Source: Maribacter algicola (GTDB lineage: Bacteria > Bacteroidota > Bacteroidia > Flavobacteriales > Flavobacteriaceae). Taken from it: DNA of 64,000 nucleotides. Each line of letters opens with the position of its first letter. Within the stretch, counting starts at the first letter, position 1. This document shows positions 22,993-31,400 of this stretch, in pieces. A program made the translations under genes and the position numbers. Below the pieces are notes generated by a model. It did no database searches. It was not told the DNA's origin and saw only the letters and a program-made list of their open reading frames with translations. The stretch spans positions 1,860,001 to 1,924,000 of the forward strand of contig NZ_QUSX01000001.1 in the NCBI RefSeq assembly GCF_003933245.1, given 5' to 3'.

Positions 22993-24027
22993 ATGCGTAA
23001 GTCTTTCTTGTTTGTATTTCTTTTTTTTGCACACTACTTTCTTATTTATGGACAGGATACCCTGGCCACCGTTACCGCAGAAAAGGGCGATGGTATTTAT
23101 TCCCTATTGAGAAAACATGGGGTAAATCCGTATGAGTACTACCATGAATTCATAGACATCAATATGGATAACCTGCGGGACAGCCTGCATCTTTTGGAGG
23201 GTAGAACCTATATTATTCCCAAAGTGGAGCTTGACACGGTGCCCGTTGTGGATTCTATTCAAAAACAAGCCAAGAAAGTGAAGGAAATAGCTTCTAAGAC
23301 CTACGATATTTTTGGTGAGGACCATAAAACGGTACTTTCTAAAAGTGAACGGTTGAAAGGGGCCATCTACTACTTGGTTTCCGGTCATGGTGGACCAGAC
23401 CCCGGTGCGATGGCCGTATATAAGGGCAAATCCATATCTGAGGATGAGTATGCCTATGACATCACCTTGCGTTTGGCCAAGGAACTTCTGGCCCATGGAG
23501 CCATGGTCTATATTATCATCCGGGATGAAAACGATGGTATACGGGAAGAGCGTATTTTGGAAATGGACCGTGATGAGGTCGCATACCCAGACAAGGTCAT
23601 TCCATTGAACCAACTGGATAGGCTGCAACAGCGCGTGGATATTGTGAACGATCTGTACAAGCAGAACAAAGGCGCCTACCAGCGACTCATCGTCACCCAT
23701 GTGGATAGCAGGAGCGAGGGGCAGAATATCGATGTTTTCTTTTACCATCACGAAAAGAGCCAAAATGGGAAGCGCTTGGCAGAGAGTATCCATAAGACTT
23801 TCGAGGCAAAATACAGGCAGTACCAGCCCAACAGAAACTATTCCGGGACTTTTGAGGACCGTACCTCGCTGTTTTTGGTAAAAAAGACGCACCCAGCCAT
23901 GACCTTTATCGAGATCGGGAACATTCGCAATGAGAAGGACCAGCGCCGTATTCTGGATCCTGATAATAGACAGGCATTGGCCAAATGGATTTCCGAAGGC
24001 GTTATTTTGGATTTTGAGGAACGATAG
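22993..24027 (+). CDS. N-acetylmuramoyl-L-alanine amidase with LysM-like domain
   Basis: The ATG at 22,993 gives MRKSFLFVFLFFAHYFLIYGQ, a signal peptide; the GTG 12 bp upstream is less likely. A LysM-like module (residues about 28-80, ending GRTYIIP) is followed by Amidase_3: VSGHGGPDPGAM (first zinc histidine), SEDEYAYDITLRLAKELL (zinc glutamate), LIVTHVDSR (second zinc histidine) and FIEIGNIRNEKDQ (catalytic glutamate). The enzyme cuts the amide bond between MurNAc and the stem peptide in the periplasm. It forms a tandem pair with an inactive paralogue just upstream. Its stop is directly against the stop of the convergent GT2 gene. Confidence 0.88.
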   Translation: MRKSFLFVFLFFAHYFLIYGQDTLATVTAEKGDGIYSLLRKHGVNPYEYYHEFIDINMDNLRDSLHLLEGRTYIIPKVELDTVPVVDSIQKQAKKVKEIASKTYDIFGEDHKTVLSKSERLKGAIYYLVSGHGGPDPGAMAVYKGKSISEDEYAYDITLRLAKELLAHGAMVYIIIRDENDGIREERILEMDRDEVAYPDKVIPLNQLDRLQQRVDIVNDLYKQNKGAYQRLIVTHVDSRSEGQNIDVFFYHHEKSQNGKRLAESIHKTFEAKYRQYQPNRNYSGTFEDRTSLFLVKKTHPAMTFIEIGNIRNEKDQRRILDPDNRQALAKWISEGVILDFEER

Positions 24028-24732
24028 TTACAAGGCGATATTCCTTCTGTAATAATCGTACAAGGTGTCAGGACCCTTTCCCAAATAGTGTTTTAAGTGA
24101 ATAACGGCAAAGTGGTATTGTAACCTTACCATACCTTTCTGCATGTACCTACGGGCCGAGGTTACCACATAATCATTGATGATTTTGAAAGAGGTCCTTT
24201 TATACAGGCGCCCTATGAATTCGTTGTCCTCGTAAACCTTATAGCTTTGATCAAATCCGCCCAGGGTTTCAAAAAGTTCCTTTCCAACATAAAGGGATTG
24301 GTCCCCACCGCGACAAATAGGCCGATTGATTTTAGTCCACCACGCGAAAAACCCAAGAAAAAGACTGGGTGTATCAAAACGGAGCCTAAAGCATCCTGCC
24401 TTTTTTCCATTGGTATAGGAATCGATGATCTTTTGGTCAAAACCAAAAGGAGGCAAGCTATCCACATGAATAAAATATAGAACTTTCCCTTGGGCCTTTT
24501 TGGCCCCCAAGTTCATTTGCCGAGCCCGTCCTTTGGGACTGGAAATAACAGGGACGCCCAATTTTTTGGCATAGGAAACAGTTTGGTCCGTACTGCCACC
24601 GTCTACGACCAAAATTTCCTTTATGCGGGTCGTGGTCGAATGATCAAAAATTTTCCCCAATACTCTTTGTATATAGTCTTCCTCGTTCAACACAGGGATG
24701 ATGATACTGATATTGGGAACTTCTTTTTGCAT
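24028..24732 (-). CDS. TIGR04283-type family 2 glycosyltransferase
   Basis: A 234-residue GT2 protein. ISIIIPVLNEEDYIQRVL and EILVVDGGSTDQTVSYAKKLG open the fold, and VLYFIHVDSLPPFGFD carries the metal-binding acid. GGDQSLYVGKELFETLGGF and VYEDNEFIGRLYKR follow. This pattern fits TIGR04283, named for its co-occurrence with arsenosugar biosynthesis genes. It is the last gene of a minus-strand operon with rhodanese, DUF2064 transferase and purine nucleoside phosphorylase. No ArsM or ArsS gene is seen next to it, so the arsenic link is by family context only. Confidence 0.82.
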   Translation of the reverse strand: MQKEVPNISIIIPVLNEEDYIQRVLGKIFDHSTTTRIKEILVVDGGSTDQTVSYAKKLGVPVISSPKGRARQMNLGAKKAQGKVLYFIHVDSLPPFGFDQKIIDSYTNGKKAGCFRLRFDTPSLFLGFFAWWTKINRPICRGGDQSLYVGKELFETLGGFDQSYKVYEDNEFIGRLYKRTSFKIINDYVVTSARRYMQKGMVRLQYHFAVIHLKHYLGKGPDTLYDYYRRNIAL

Positions 24733-24760
24733 TTCTAGTTCAACATAGGGAGACCCCCTA

Positions 24761-25576
24761 TTAAAATTGTTTGATAAGTTCCCGGAAGAGTTTTACCATT
24801 TTAGGTTCGGTCTTTTCGGCAATGGCAATGATTTCCGATATATTGACAGGTTCTAAATGGTCCGGATCACATTCATCGGTCAAAACGGATACGGCCACAA
24901 TGGGCAGTCCCAAGTGGTTGGCCACAATGACCTCCGGCACGGTGCTCATACCCACGGCATCGGCACCTAAAATTTTCAACATTCTGTATTCCGCCTTGGT
25001 CTCCAACTGCGGGCCCACGACGGAGGCATAGACCCCTGTTTTTAACGATATGCCATGTTCGTTGGCAATGGAGAGCAATTTTTGTCCCATGTCCCTGTCA
25101 TAAGGCTGCGACATGTCCACAAAACGCTGTCCAAATTCTGCCACGTTCTTGAAAGCAAGGGGAGATCCGCCCTGTAGGTTGATGTGGTCCTCGATCAACA
25201 TCATATCCCCCTTTTTAAAATCGAGGTTGATGGCCCCCGCCGCATTGGAAATAAAGAGTTTGGTGATACCGAGCATATGCATCACCCGGATGGGGTAGGT
25301 GATATCTAGGAAATCATACCCTTCATAGAGGTGAAAACGGCCTTGCATGACCACTACTTTCTTATCCTCGATGGTTCCAAAAACCAATTTTCCCGTATGG
25401 AATTCAACCGTGGCCAAGGGAAAGAAAGGTATATGGTTATAGTGGGCCTCAATGGGATCCTTGATTTCATCGACCAACCTTCCCAGTCCGGTACCCAGTA
25501 CAATTCCTATTTCAGGGTTGTCAAAACCCTTTGATCTCAAGTGCGCTACGGATTCTTCCAATTGCTTTTTTTGCAT
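24761..25576 (-). CDS. punA: purine-nucleoside phosphorylase (class I)
   Basis: A 271-residue protein matching trimeric class I PNP. IGIVLGTGLGRLVDEI is the phosphate-binding loop, FHTGKLVFG and VVMQGRFHLYEGYD follow, and SNAAGAINLDFKKGDMMLIEDHINL and VGMSTVPEVIVANHLGLP form the base and ribose pocket. The enzyme splits purine (deoxy)ribonucleosides with phosphate. It lies 2 bp after the DUF2064 gene and upstream of the TIGR04283 gene in one operon. In that setting it could remove adenine from an adenosyl intermediate, which is inference; ordinary purine salvage is the safe reading. Confidence 0.93.
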   Translation of the reverse strand: MQKKQLEESVAHLRSKGFDNPEIGIVLGTGLGRLVDEIKDPIEAHYNHIPFFPLATVEFHTGKLVFGTIEDKKVVVMQGRFHLYEGYDFLDITYPIRVMHMLGITKLFISNAAGAINLDFKKGDMMLIEDHINLQGGSPLAFKNVAEFGQRFVDMSQPYDRDMGQKLLSIANEHGISLKTGVYASVVGPQLETKAEYRMLKILGADAVGMSTVPEVIVANHLGLPIVAVSVLTDECDPDHLEPVNISEIIAIAEKTEPKMVKLFRELIKQF

Positions 25577-25578
25577 AC

Positions 25579-26310
25579 TTATCTATTTTTTAAAAATGGG
25601 GCAAAGGCCGGATGGTCCTTTATGTCCTCATAATGATCTACATCGTTTCTGATATCTAAAAGTACTTTTTTTTCGTTTTTCAAATCGGAAAGGGTCGATT
25701 CCAAAACGGTATCCTTTCCCCAATCCTTATCCGTAAAAAGTTCGGGTTTTAGCTTTTTCATCCCTAACAAATAATAACCTCCGTCCGCTGCCGGACCTAT
25801 CACGAAATCGGTTTGGGATAAAACCCTAAAGGCACTTTCCAGGTCATCTTGGCTAAGGTCGTACATATCGCTCCCAATGATGACAATCTTTTCATAACCG
25901 CGGGAAAACCCGTCCTGAAAGGCATGGAGCATCCGAGCACCCAAATTGGTACCTATTTGTCGTTTTTTAGTATAAATCCTTTGGTCCCAAATGTCCTCTT
26001 CCCAGATTTCCTCTGAGTAGTAGACTATTTTTTCGGCATATAATCCAGAAGTGATCTTTACGGTATGGTCCAGGAGAAAGTTGTAGATGTCCAAGGCCGT
26101 TTGGTCGCCTACCGTGGCCGCCAAACGTCTTTTTCCCTTGCCAAGTTCAGGGTTTCTGGTAAAGATAAGTAGCAAATTCTTGCTGTTTGCCAAGGTAAAG
26201 TCTATGGTTTTTTCGTCCTTTTCGTTTTTATTGGTCTGTAGGATGCCCAAGGGTAAGAAGTGTTTAATGTTGTTAAGGAAAATAGCTTTTTCAGGTCTTT
26301 GGTCGTTCAA
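25579..26310 (-). CDS. TIGR04282/DUF2064 family glycosyltransferase-like protein
   Basis: The core is the DUF2064 nucleotide-diphospho-sugar transferase-like fold: LLLIFTRNPELGKGKRRLAA, VIIGSDMYDLSQDDLESAF, DFVIGPAADGGYYLLGM and DKDWGKDTVLESTL. Relatives are annotated as arsenosugar biosynthesis glycosyltransferases. The start is odd. No ATG occurs in the first 50 codons; the frame can begin at a TTG that overlaps the rhodanese stop (TTGA), or at a later TTG just before NSKNLLLIFTR. Family members normally start close to LLLIFTRNP, so the first 45 residues may not be translated. It is second in the rhodanese/PNP/GT2 operon. Confidence 0.8.
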   Translation of the reverse strand: MNDQRPEKAIFLNNIKHFLPLGILQTNKNEKDEKTIDFTLANSKNLLLIFTRNPELGKGKRRLAATVGDQTALDIYNFLLDHTVKITSGLYAEKIVYYSEEIWEEDIWDQRIYTKKRQIGTNLGARMLHAFQDGFSRGYEKIVIIGSDMYDLSQDDLESAFRVLSQTDFVIGPAADGGYYLLGMKKLKPELFTDKDWGKDTVLESTLSDLKNEKKVLLDIRNDVDHYEDIKDHPAFAPFLKNR

Positions 26311-26819
26311 GGTTGATATACCTTAACACCTTTCTTCAATAATCTTCCCCATAAACGGTTGTAAGCGTGAACACTGTCCGTCGCAACGCCTTTTGGGTTA
26401 TAGACGGTTCCATTTTGATTCTTCCATTCAAAGATGCCACCGTAGAGATTCTTTACATCGGTGTAGCCCAATTCCTGTAGCTTTTCACCAATATCCTCAG
26501 AACGTACGCCTATGGAACAATACACTACAATGGGTTGGTCCTTTTTAGGAATCGTTTGCAGCATGTTGGCAGGGTCGAAATCTGAATTTCCTACCCAAAT
26601 GGCATTTTTTAAGTGGCTTACCTCAAATTCGCCTAGTTCCCGCGCATCCAATAAGACGATGGAATCATTCATTTCCAAGTTCTCCGGTTGGATGTAGGGT
26701 ACGGATTGCTTATTCAACAATTTCAGGGTATTGTCCAAGCTACGTTGGGCTCTCATTGCATTGGATTGCAATAGAAATAGGAAAGGGTAAATCAGAAATG
26801 ATAATATTTTTTGTGACAT
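26307..26819 (-). CDS. secreted rhodanese-like protein
   Basis: A 170-residue protein with a signal-like N-terminus (ILSFLIYPFLFLLQSNAM). A single rhodanese domain follows: IVLLDARELGEFEVSHLKNA and PIVVYCSIGVRSEDIGEKLQ, whose cysteine would carry persulfide. YGGIFEWKNQNG and YNRLWGRLLKKG end it. It may move sulfur or reduce thiol/arsenic species in the periplasm. It is the first gene of the operon, with a good promoter just upstream and almost no 5' leader. Its divergent neighbour is a GH32 gene. Confidence 0.85.
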   Translation of the reverse strand: MSQKILSFLIYPFLFLLQSNAMRAQRSLDNTLKLLNKQSVPYIQPENLEMNDSIVLLDARELGEFEVSHLKNAIWVGNSDFDPANMLQTIPKKDQPIVVYCSIGVRSEDIGEKLQELGYTDVKNLYGGIFEWKNQNGTVYNPKGVATDSVHAYNRLWGRLLKKGVKVYQP

Positions 26820-26824
26820 CTCTA

Positions 26825-26857
26825 CAAAGGTAGTATTTTAGGTATGAAGGTCGCAAA
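26825..26857 (-). promoter_or_regulatory. Bacteroidetes-type promoter, probably giving a leaderless transcript
   Basis: On the minus strand TTTG, 21 bp, then TACCTTTG, a perfect TAnnTTTG. Only five bases lie between the -7 element and the ATG at 26,819, so transcription should begin at or next to the start codon. Confidence 0.6.
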
Positions 26858-26881
26858 TGGCCAAATCATAAAATCTTGCAA

Positions 26882-28444
26882 ATGCTAAAGTTCACCACCC
26901 CAATATTTTTGTTTTTTTTGTTGCTCAACTCTTGTAAGGAAGCCCCAAAAAATGAAGTCGAGGAAGACCCGGTAGATACTTCTTATTACAACGAAGACTA
27001 TAGGCCCCAGTTTCATTTCTCTCCCGAGGAAAAATGGATGAACGACCCAAACGGTTTGGTATATCATAAGGGAATCTATCACTTGTTCTATCAATATTAT
27101 CCAGATGATATCGTCTGGGGACCCATGCATTGGGGCCACGCCACAAGTAAGGACATGCTACATTGGGAGCATAAACCTATAGCATTGTTTCCGGATGACC
27201 ATGGCTATATTTTTTCAGGGTCCGCCGTTGTGGACACCAACAATACATCTGGGTTTGGAACGGAAGAAAATCCGCCCTTAGTTGCCATTTTCACCTATCA
27301 TGATATGGAGGGCGAGAAAGCAGGCAAGAACGATTATCAGACACAAGGAATCGCCTATAGTTTGGACAACGGGGATAGCTGGACCAAGTTCGATGGAAAC
27401 CCAATAATTAAAAATGAAGGGATACGCGATTTTAGGGACCCCAAGGTTTTTTGGAACGCAATCCTAAACAATTGGACCATGCTATTGGTCGCTGGGGACC
27501 ACCTGCAGATTTGGCAATCAGATAATTTAAAGGCATGGGAAAAGGTAAGCGAATTTGGGAAGGACAAAGGTGCCCATGGCGGTGTTTGGGAGTGTCCGGA
27601 TATGTTCAAATTGAACGTTGAGGGAACCGATACGGAAAAATGGGTCCTCCTAATAAGCATCAATCCCGGTGCCCCAAATGGCGGCAGTGGCACACAATAT
27701 TTTGTGGGCGATTTTGATGGAACCACTTTTACAACGGACCAGGAAGTTACAAAATGGGTCGATTGGGGAAGGGACAATTATGCCGGGGTCACCTATAATG
27801 ATACACCAGACAACGAACGAATCTTCATTGGCTGGATGAGCAACTGGGACTATGCCCGTGACACGCCCACCGAAGTGTGGCGAAGTGCCAACACGATACC
27901 CCGAAACCTATCGCTCCATAAAAACAACGGAACCTTGGAACTGTATAGTTACCCCATTGCCAATTTTGATGAAATCGTGGAGCGTTCCTATGCGGAGAAA
28001 CCTGTGGCCTTAAAACCGGGACAAAAGACCCAAATCCCCCTAAAATTCGGCAACCAATCTGAGATTCGTTTTCATTTGGAGGCTTTGGACAGCAAATGGA
28101 TATTTAGCAATCCGGAGGGCGATAGTTTGGTACTTCAGGTAAATCAAAAGGATAAAATATTTTCGTTAGACCGTTCCAAATCCGGGAAGGTGGATTTTAA
28201 ATCGGAATTTGTTAATGGTATTCAACTTATGCCCATTCCCAATGTACCTGAGGGCCCTATAGAGGTGCGGATGCTGTTGGACCAATCGTCCTTGGAAATC
28301 TTTTTGAATAAGGGCCAGTACGTGATGACGAACCAAATCTTTCCCAATGCCGATTATAAGGAACTCACCATGGAAAACACTTCGGACACCGAAATAAAAA
28401 TCGACAGCCTTATGGAAAGTAAGGTGATGCGGATTTGGAATTAG
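26882..28444 (+). CDS. glycoside hydrolase family 32 lipoprotein (levanase/fructosidase)
   Basis: The ATG at 26,882 gives MLKFTTPIFLFFLLLNSCKEAP, a lipoprotein signal. The GH32 five-blade propeller begins with KWMNDPNGLVY (nucleophile aspartate); later come GIRDFRDPKVFW (transition-state aspartate) and GVWECPDMFKLN (acid/base glutamate). A C-terminal beta-sandwich follows from about residue 370. The enzyme releases fructose from levan, inulin or sucrose. No susC/susD pair or fructokinase is nearby, so it is not in a full fructan locus. It ends overlapping the stop of a convergent ADP-ribosylglycohydrolase gene. Confidence 0.92.
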   Translation: MLKFTTPIFLFFLLLNSCKEAPKNEVEEDPVDTSYYNEDYRPQFHFSPEEKWMNDPNGLVYHKGIYHLFYQYYPDDIVWGPMHWGHATSKDMLHWEHKPIALFPDDHGYIFSGSAVVDTNNTSGFGTEENPPLVAIFTYHDMEGEKAGKNDYQTQGIAYSLDNGDSWTKFDGNPIIKNEGIRDFRDPKVFWNAILNNWTMLLVAGDHLQIWQSDNLKAWEKVSEFGKDKGAHGGVWECPDMFKLNVEGTDTEKWVLLISINPGAPNGGSGTQYFVGDFDGTTFTTDQEVTKWVDWGRDNYAGVTYNDTPDNERIFIGWMSNWDYARDTPTEVWRSANTIPRNLSLHKNNGTLELYSYPIANFDEIVERSYAEKPVALKPGQKTQIPLKFGNQSEIRFHLEALDSKWIFSNPEGDSLVLQVNQKDKIFSLDRSKSGKVDFKSEFVNGIQLMPIPNVPEGPIEVRMLLDQSSLEIFLNKGQYVMTNQIFPNADYKELTMENTSDTEIKIDSLMESKVMRIWN

Positions 28445-29757
28445 GGGTATTTTAACACCGTGATTTCTTGGGCCATGGCCTCTAGGTCTATACCCAAATT
28501 GTCACGGTTTACCTTCAAGACTTCTTCTTTGATATCCTTTGGTAGTTTGTTGTATCCTGTCTTGGCACCCAAAACCATTCCTGCCACGGCGGCGACCGTG
28601 TCATTGTCCCGGCCATAGTTTACGATGTATTGTATCGTTTTTAAAAAATCACCTTCGCCAAAAGCCAGTCCGGTAATCAGGATTTGCCAGATTTCCCCGG
28701 CATGAAAGGGAATGGCTTTTTGCTCCCTTTCCAAAAAGGCATAGGACGTTTCTTGTTGTTCCCACTCCAAGGCCGATCCAGGATACTGTACGGGCATCGC
28801 AGTCCTATGGGACTTTTTTTCAGTCAGGGTATCGCTGGCTTTGACCATCTTTTTTATACCCCGAATTTGATTGATGGAAGCCATCCAAATATTGTAGGGT
28901 ATACGGCCAACCAAACGGCTGTCCTGATAGCCCTCGATATCTGTAAAGGGAACCACGTTTAAAATGGAATCCATATCCTGTGTGCGCAGGGCCATATGCG
29001 TCATGGCCGATACACTGGCCGTAATATCCTTGGCATAGCCAATGTCAAAGATGGAAAGTTCATACCCCAGGGCATAGGCATCCTCGGTATTGTTGGCGAT
29101 CAGCCCGAACATGGGCGCATACAACTGTCCGGCACAGGACATTTCACCACCATAAAAGCGGTTGAGGGCACGGGTATAATCGTTCATGCCATTTTGGTAC
29201 GCCAGTGAGACCCGCGCCCACTCCTTGATCCAATCGATTTGTTCCATTTTTTCGTCCAGAAGGTCGGTTTGGGCGGCTATTCCGGTATCGGAAAGGTTTT
29301 TGGTAAGTTGCCGGTAATAGCCGTTGATGAATTCTGAAAAGGAAGTTGCATTTGGCTTCCCTTCGAACTGCGTAAAATATTCCGTCATAAGAAATTTCCA
29401 GCGGGTATCATCGGTTGTGGCGCCTTGAAGGAGGTTGTTTTCCCAAGTGCCCTCCGGAGACTGCACGCGTTCCGCCGGGGTAAGTCCTGTGATATAGCCG
29501 TATTTCAGTTGAATATCCTTTCGGTGCCACATTTCCGTACTTGCGCCCATGGCATCGCCAATGGCCGAACCCACCAAAGCACCCAAGACCCTATCATAAT
29601 AGGCCTCTTTTGAGAGTTGCAGGGTATCCGAGGTATATGCTGCATTTTTCGGTGCCGGAATAAGCGGGGTTTCCTTCTCGTTTTGCTTACATGAAAACGT
29701 CAGTACCAACGAAAGGGCAACAATACATTTACTTAGGTTTGGATGATGATATTTCAT
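28441..29757 (-). CDS. exported ADP-ribosylglycohydrolase family protein
   Basis: The ATG at 29,757 gives MKYHHPNLSKCIVALSLVLTFSCKQNE, a lipoprotein signal. The DraG-like core shows GALVGSAIGDAMGASTEMW, GATTDDTRW (metal aspartates) and NYGRDNDTVAAVAGMVLGA near the C-terminus (second metal site), with a GEIWQILITGLAFGEGDF helix. Family enzymes remove ADP-ribose from proteins or cleave related N-glycosides in the cytoplasm. Export here suggests a different substrate, perhaps a sugar or nucleoside glycoside. It is convergent with GH32. The 300 bp upstream hold a palindromic element and no gene. Confidence 0.85.
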   Translation of the reverse strand: MKYHHPNLSKCIVALSLVLTFSCKQNEKETPLIPAPKNAAYTSDTLQLSKEAYYDRVLGALVGSAIGDAMGASTEMWHRKDIQLKYGYITGLTPAERVQSPEGTWENNLLQGATTDDTRWKFLMTEYFTQFEGKPNATSFSEFINGYYRQLTKNLSDTGIAAQTDLLDEKMEQIDWIKEWARVSLAYQNGMNDYTRALNRFYGGEMSCAGQLYAPMFGLIANNTEDAYALGYELSIFDIGYAKDITASVSAMTHMALRTQDMDSILNVVPFTDIEGYQDSRLVGRIPYNIWMASINQIRGIKKMVKASDTLTEKKSHRTAMPVQYPGSALEWEQQETSYAFLEREQKAIPFHAGEIWQILITGLAFGEGDFLKTIQYIVNYGRDNDTVAAVAGMVLGAKTGYNKLPKDIKEEVLKVNRDNLGIDLEAMAQEITVLKYP

Positions 29758-29878
29758 AGGCTTATACTCTTTTAGGGTCAACTAATTTCCGACTGTCATC
29801 TCGAATCGAGAGAATACACTTCTTACTATTCAATTAAGATCGATTTACAATTACACCTCAAAAGCCCAATGTATCGTC

Positions 29879-29988
29879 AATTCGAGTGATTTTGAGGCGC
29901 GAAAAATCGTATCGAGAACTAAACGCTGAAAAAATGCTGCTTCTCGATAAAAATTTTTCTCAATTCGAATCGAAAAATCTACTCGAAG
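29879..29988. repeat. long imperfect palindrome in a gene-free stretch
   Basis: The left arm (29,879-29,918) starts AATTCGAGTGATTTT and ends TATCGAGAA. The right arm (29,941-29,988) starts TTCTCGATA and ends AAAATCTACTCGAAGT. The arms pair over most of their length around a short loop, so the region can form a long hairpin. Its TCGAGxGATTTT-type arms resemble small intergenic repeats of Flavobacteria. The 29,758-30,084 gap otherwise shows nothing coding. Confidence 0.6.
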
Positions 29989-30084
29989 TGATGCATTTTT
30001 TTAAAATGCAACATAGATTGTCTTGATTTTTTAATACCATGTTTGAACTTTAAATACTAAGTATTGATTGTTTTATATTGTTTG

Positions 30085-31056
30085 CTATTTAGACATCATC
30101 AGTTTTTCGGCCATGGCCAAAAGTGATTCCTTTTCTTTTAAACTGCGTTCCAAGGGAAGCTGTGCCAGGCCGATAATCCGACGCGTGATTTCCACACCGG
30201 CTATTTGTGCCATCAACCTTTTGTCATGTTTACCGGGATACGTTTTGGATAAACTATCCACGAAGGTCGCATCATGTGTTGCCATGATGAGGTGGGCGGA
30301 CATGACGCCCAAATCGAATTCGGGGAAACCCAAAAAACCAAATTCGGGATCCAGGACATAGATTTCCTCGTTTTTGGACATCCAACTTCCCGGATAATAA
30401 TCCCCATGCAGCAAGGTGTTGCCCTTGCTGAGATAACGATTTCCAAGCCCGGCAATGATCCCTTTTAATTTTGAATGCCGTTTATAGGGCGCTGCCAAAT
30501 CCTGTAATCCTTTTTGAATGGTATCCAACGAGAACCCGTTGTTTTCCATAAACGGAAACACAAAAATGTGTTGGTGGTTGAGTTGACGCATTTCCATATT
30601 GTCTGGAAAATCCTTGGGAGCCTTGCTGCTATGTATTTTGTAAAGTACCTCGACCAAGGTATTCAATTGACGTTGGTCAACATTCCGTTGGTGGTACAAA
30701 AAGGTCATGTCCTTGCAATCACCCAAATCTTCCATATAAAGTAAATGGGCGTCTTTGTCATAACCTAAAATTCTTGGAAAATGCGCTTGCAGTTCTTTAT
30801 TGCTTACCGCTATATAAAAGGCCTGTTCCACGGCAATCCTTTCAATGGGAGCAGGAATATCCTGATACTTTTGTACGTACTCCCGGGATTGCTTTAGAAT
30901 GAAGGAACGTTGATTGGTATTGATTTTTACGACCACGTTCATATTTCCCTCACCCGCTTTTGACAATTTTTCGATTTTTTCCTCGGGTTGCAGCCATTGA
31001 CGCTCGGCCAAAAAGCTTTCCAGCGTTTCAACGGGAATTTCATCATGTATCAGCAT
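30085..31056 (-). CDS. APH-fold kinase, methylthioribose kinase-like
   Basis: The start is taken at the ATG giving MLIHDEIPVETLESFL; the longer frame to 31,194 begins with TTG and adds 46 residues without homology. AGEGNMNVVVKI is the glycine-rich loop, SFILKQSREYV has the ATP lysine, LLHGDYYPGSW is the Brenner motif with the catalytic aspartate and YVLDPEFGFLGFPEFDLGVM carries the metal-binding aspartate. The DYYPGSW and DPEFG segments resemble 5-methylthioribose kinase (MtnK). No other methionine-salvage gene is nearby, so the substrate is uncertain. It lies downstream of tRNA-Phe on the same strand. Confidence 0.75.
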   Translation of the reverse strand: MLIHDEIPVETLESFLAERQWLQPEEKIEKLSKAGEGNMNVVVKINTNQRSFILKQSREYVQKYQDIPAPIERIAVEQAFYIAVSNKELQAHFPRILGYDKDAHLLYMEDLGDCKDMTFLYHQRNVDQRQLNTLVEVLYKIHSSKAPKDFPDNMEMRQLNHQHIFVFPFMENNGFSLDTIQKGLQDLAAPYKRHSKLKGIIAGLGNRYLSKGNTLLHGDYYPGSWMSKNEEIYVLDPEFGFLGFPEFDLGVMSAHLIMATHDATFVDSLSKTYPGKHDKRLMAQIAGVEITRRIIGLAQLPLERSLKEKESLLAMAEKLMMSK

Positions 31057-31205
31057 CAAAATAAATAGTGTGTTTAATGCATACAAGATACGGTTAATGT
31101 GGGGATGGTGGTAATATAGGGGTTGAATCCTTGGGAAACTTAACGTGATTTGAGTTTTTATTTCCCTTTTTTTTTGATTAATCAAGCTTGCCAAAAATCA
31201 GGAAA

Positions 31206-31236
31206 ATAAAAAACCCGCTCTTGAAGGAGCGGGTTC
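31206..31236 (-). terminator. intrinsic terminator of tRNA-Phe
   Basis: On the minus strand AACCCGCTC-CTTCAA-GAGCGGGTT is followed by a T-rich tract. It begins 12 bp after the tRNA 3' end. Confidence 0.85.
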
Positions 31237-31247
31237 GCTGCGTTAAG

Positions 31248-31320
<73 letters not shown>

Positions 31321-31353
31321 TTTACGCCCCTATAGCTATAGGGAATGCGGCTG

Positions 31354-31385
31354 CAAATATAATTTCAAATTTCACATATACCAAC
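31354..31385 (-). promoter_or_regulatory. Bacteroidetes-type promoter for tRNA-Phe
   Basis: On the minus strand GTTG, 20 bp, then TATATTTG, a perfect TAnnTTTG. The -7 element ends 33 bp upstream of the tRNA. Confidence 0.55.
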
Positions 31386-31400
31386 TAAAAAACAAAAAAA

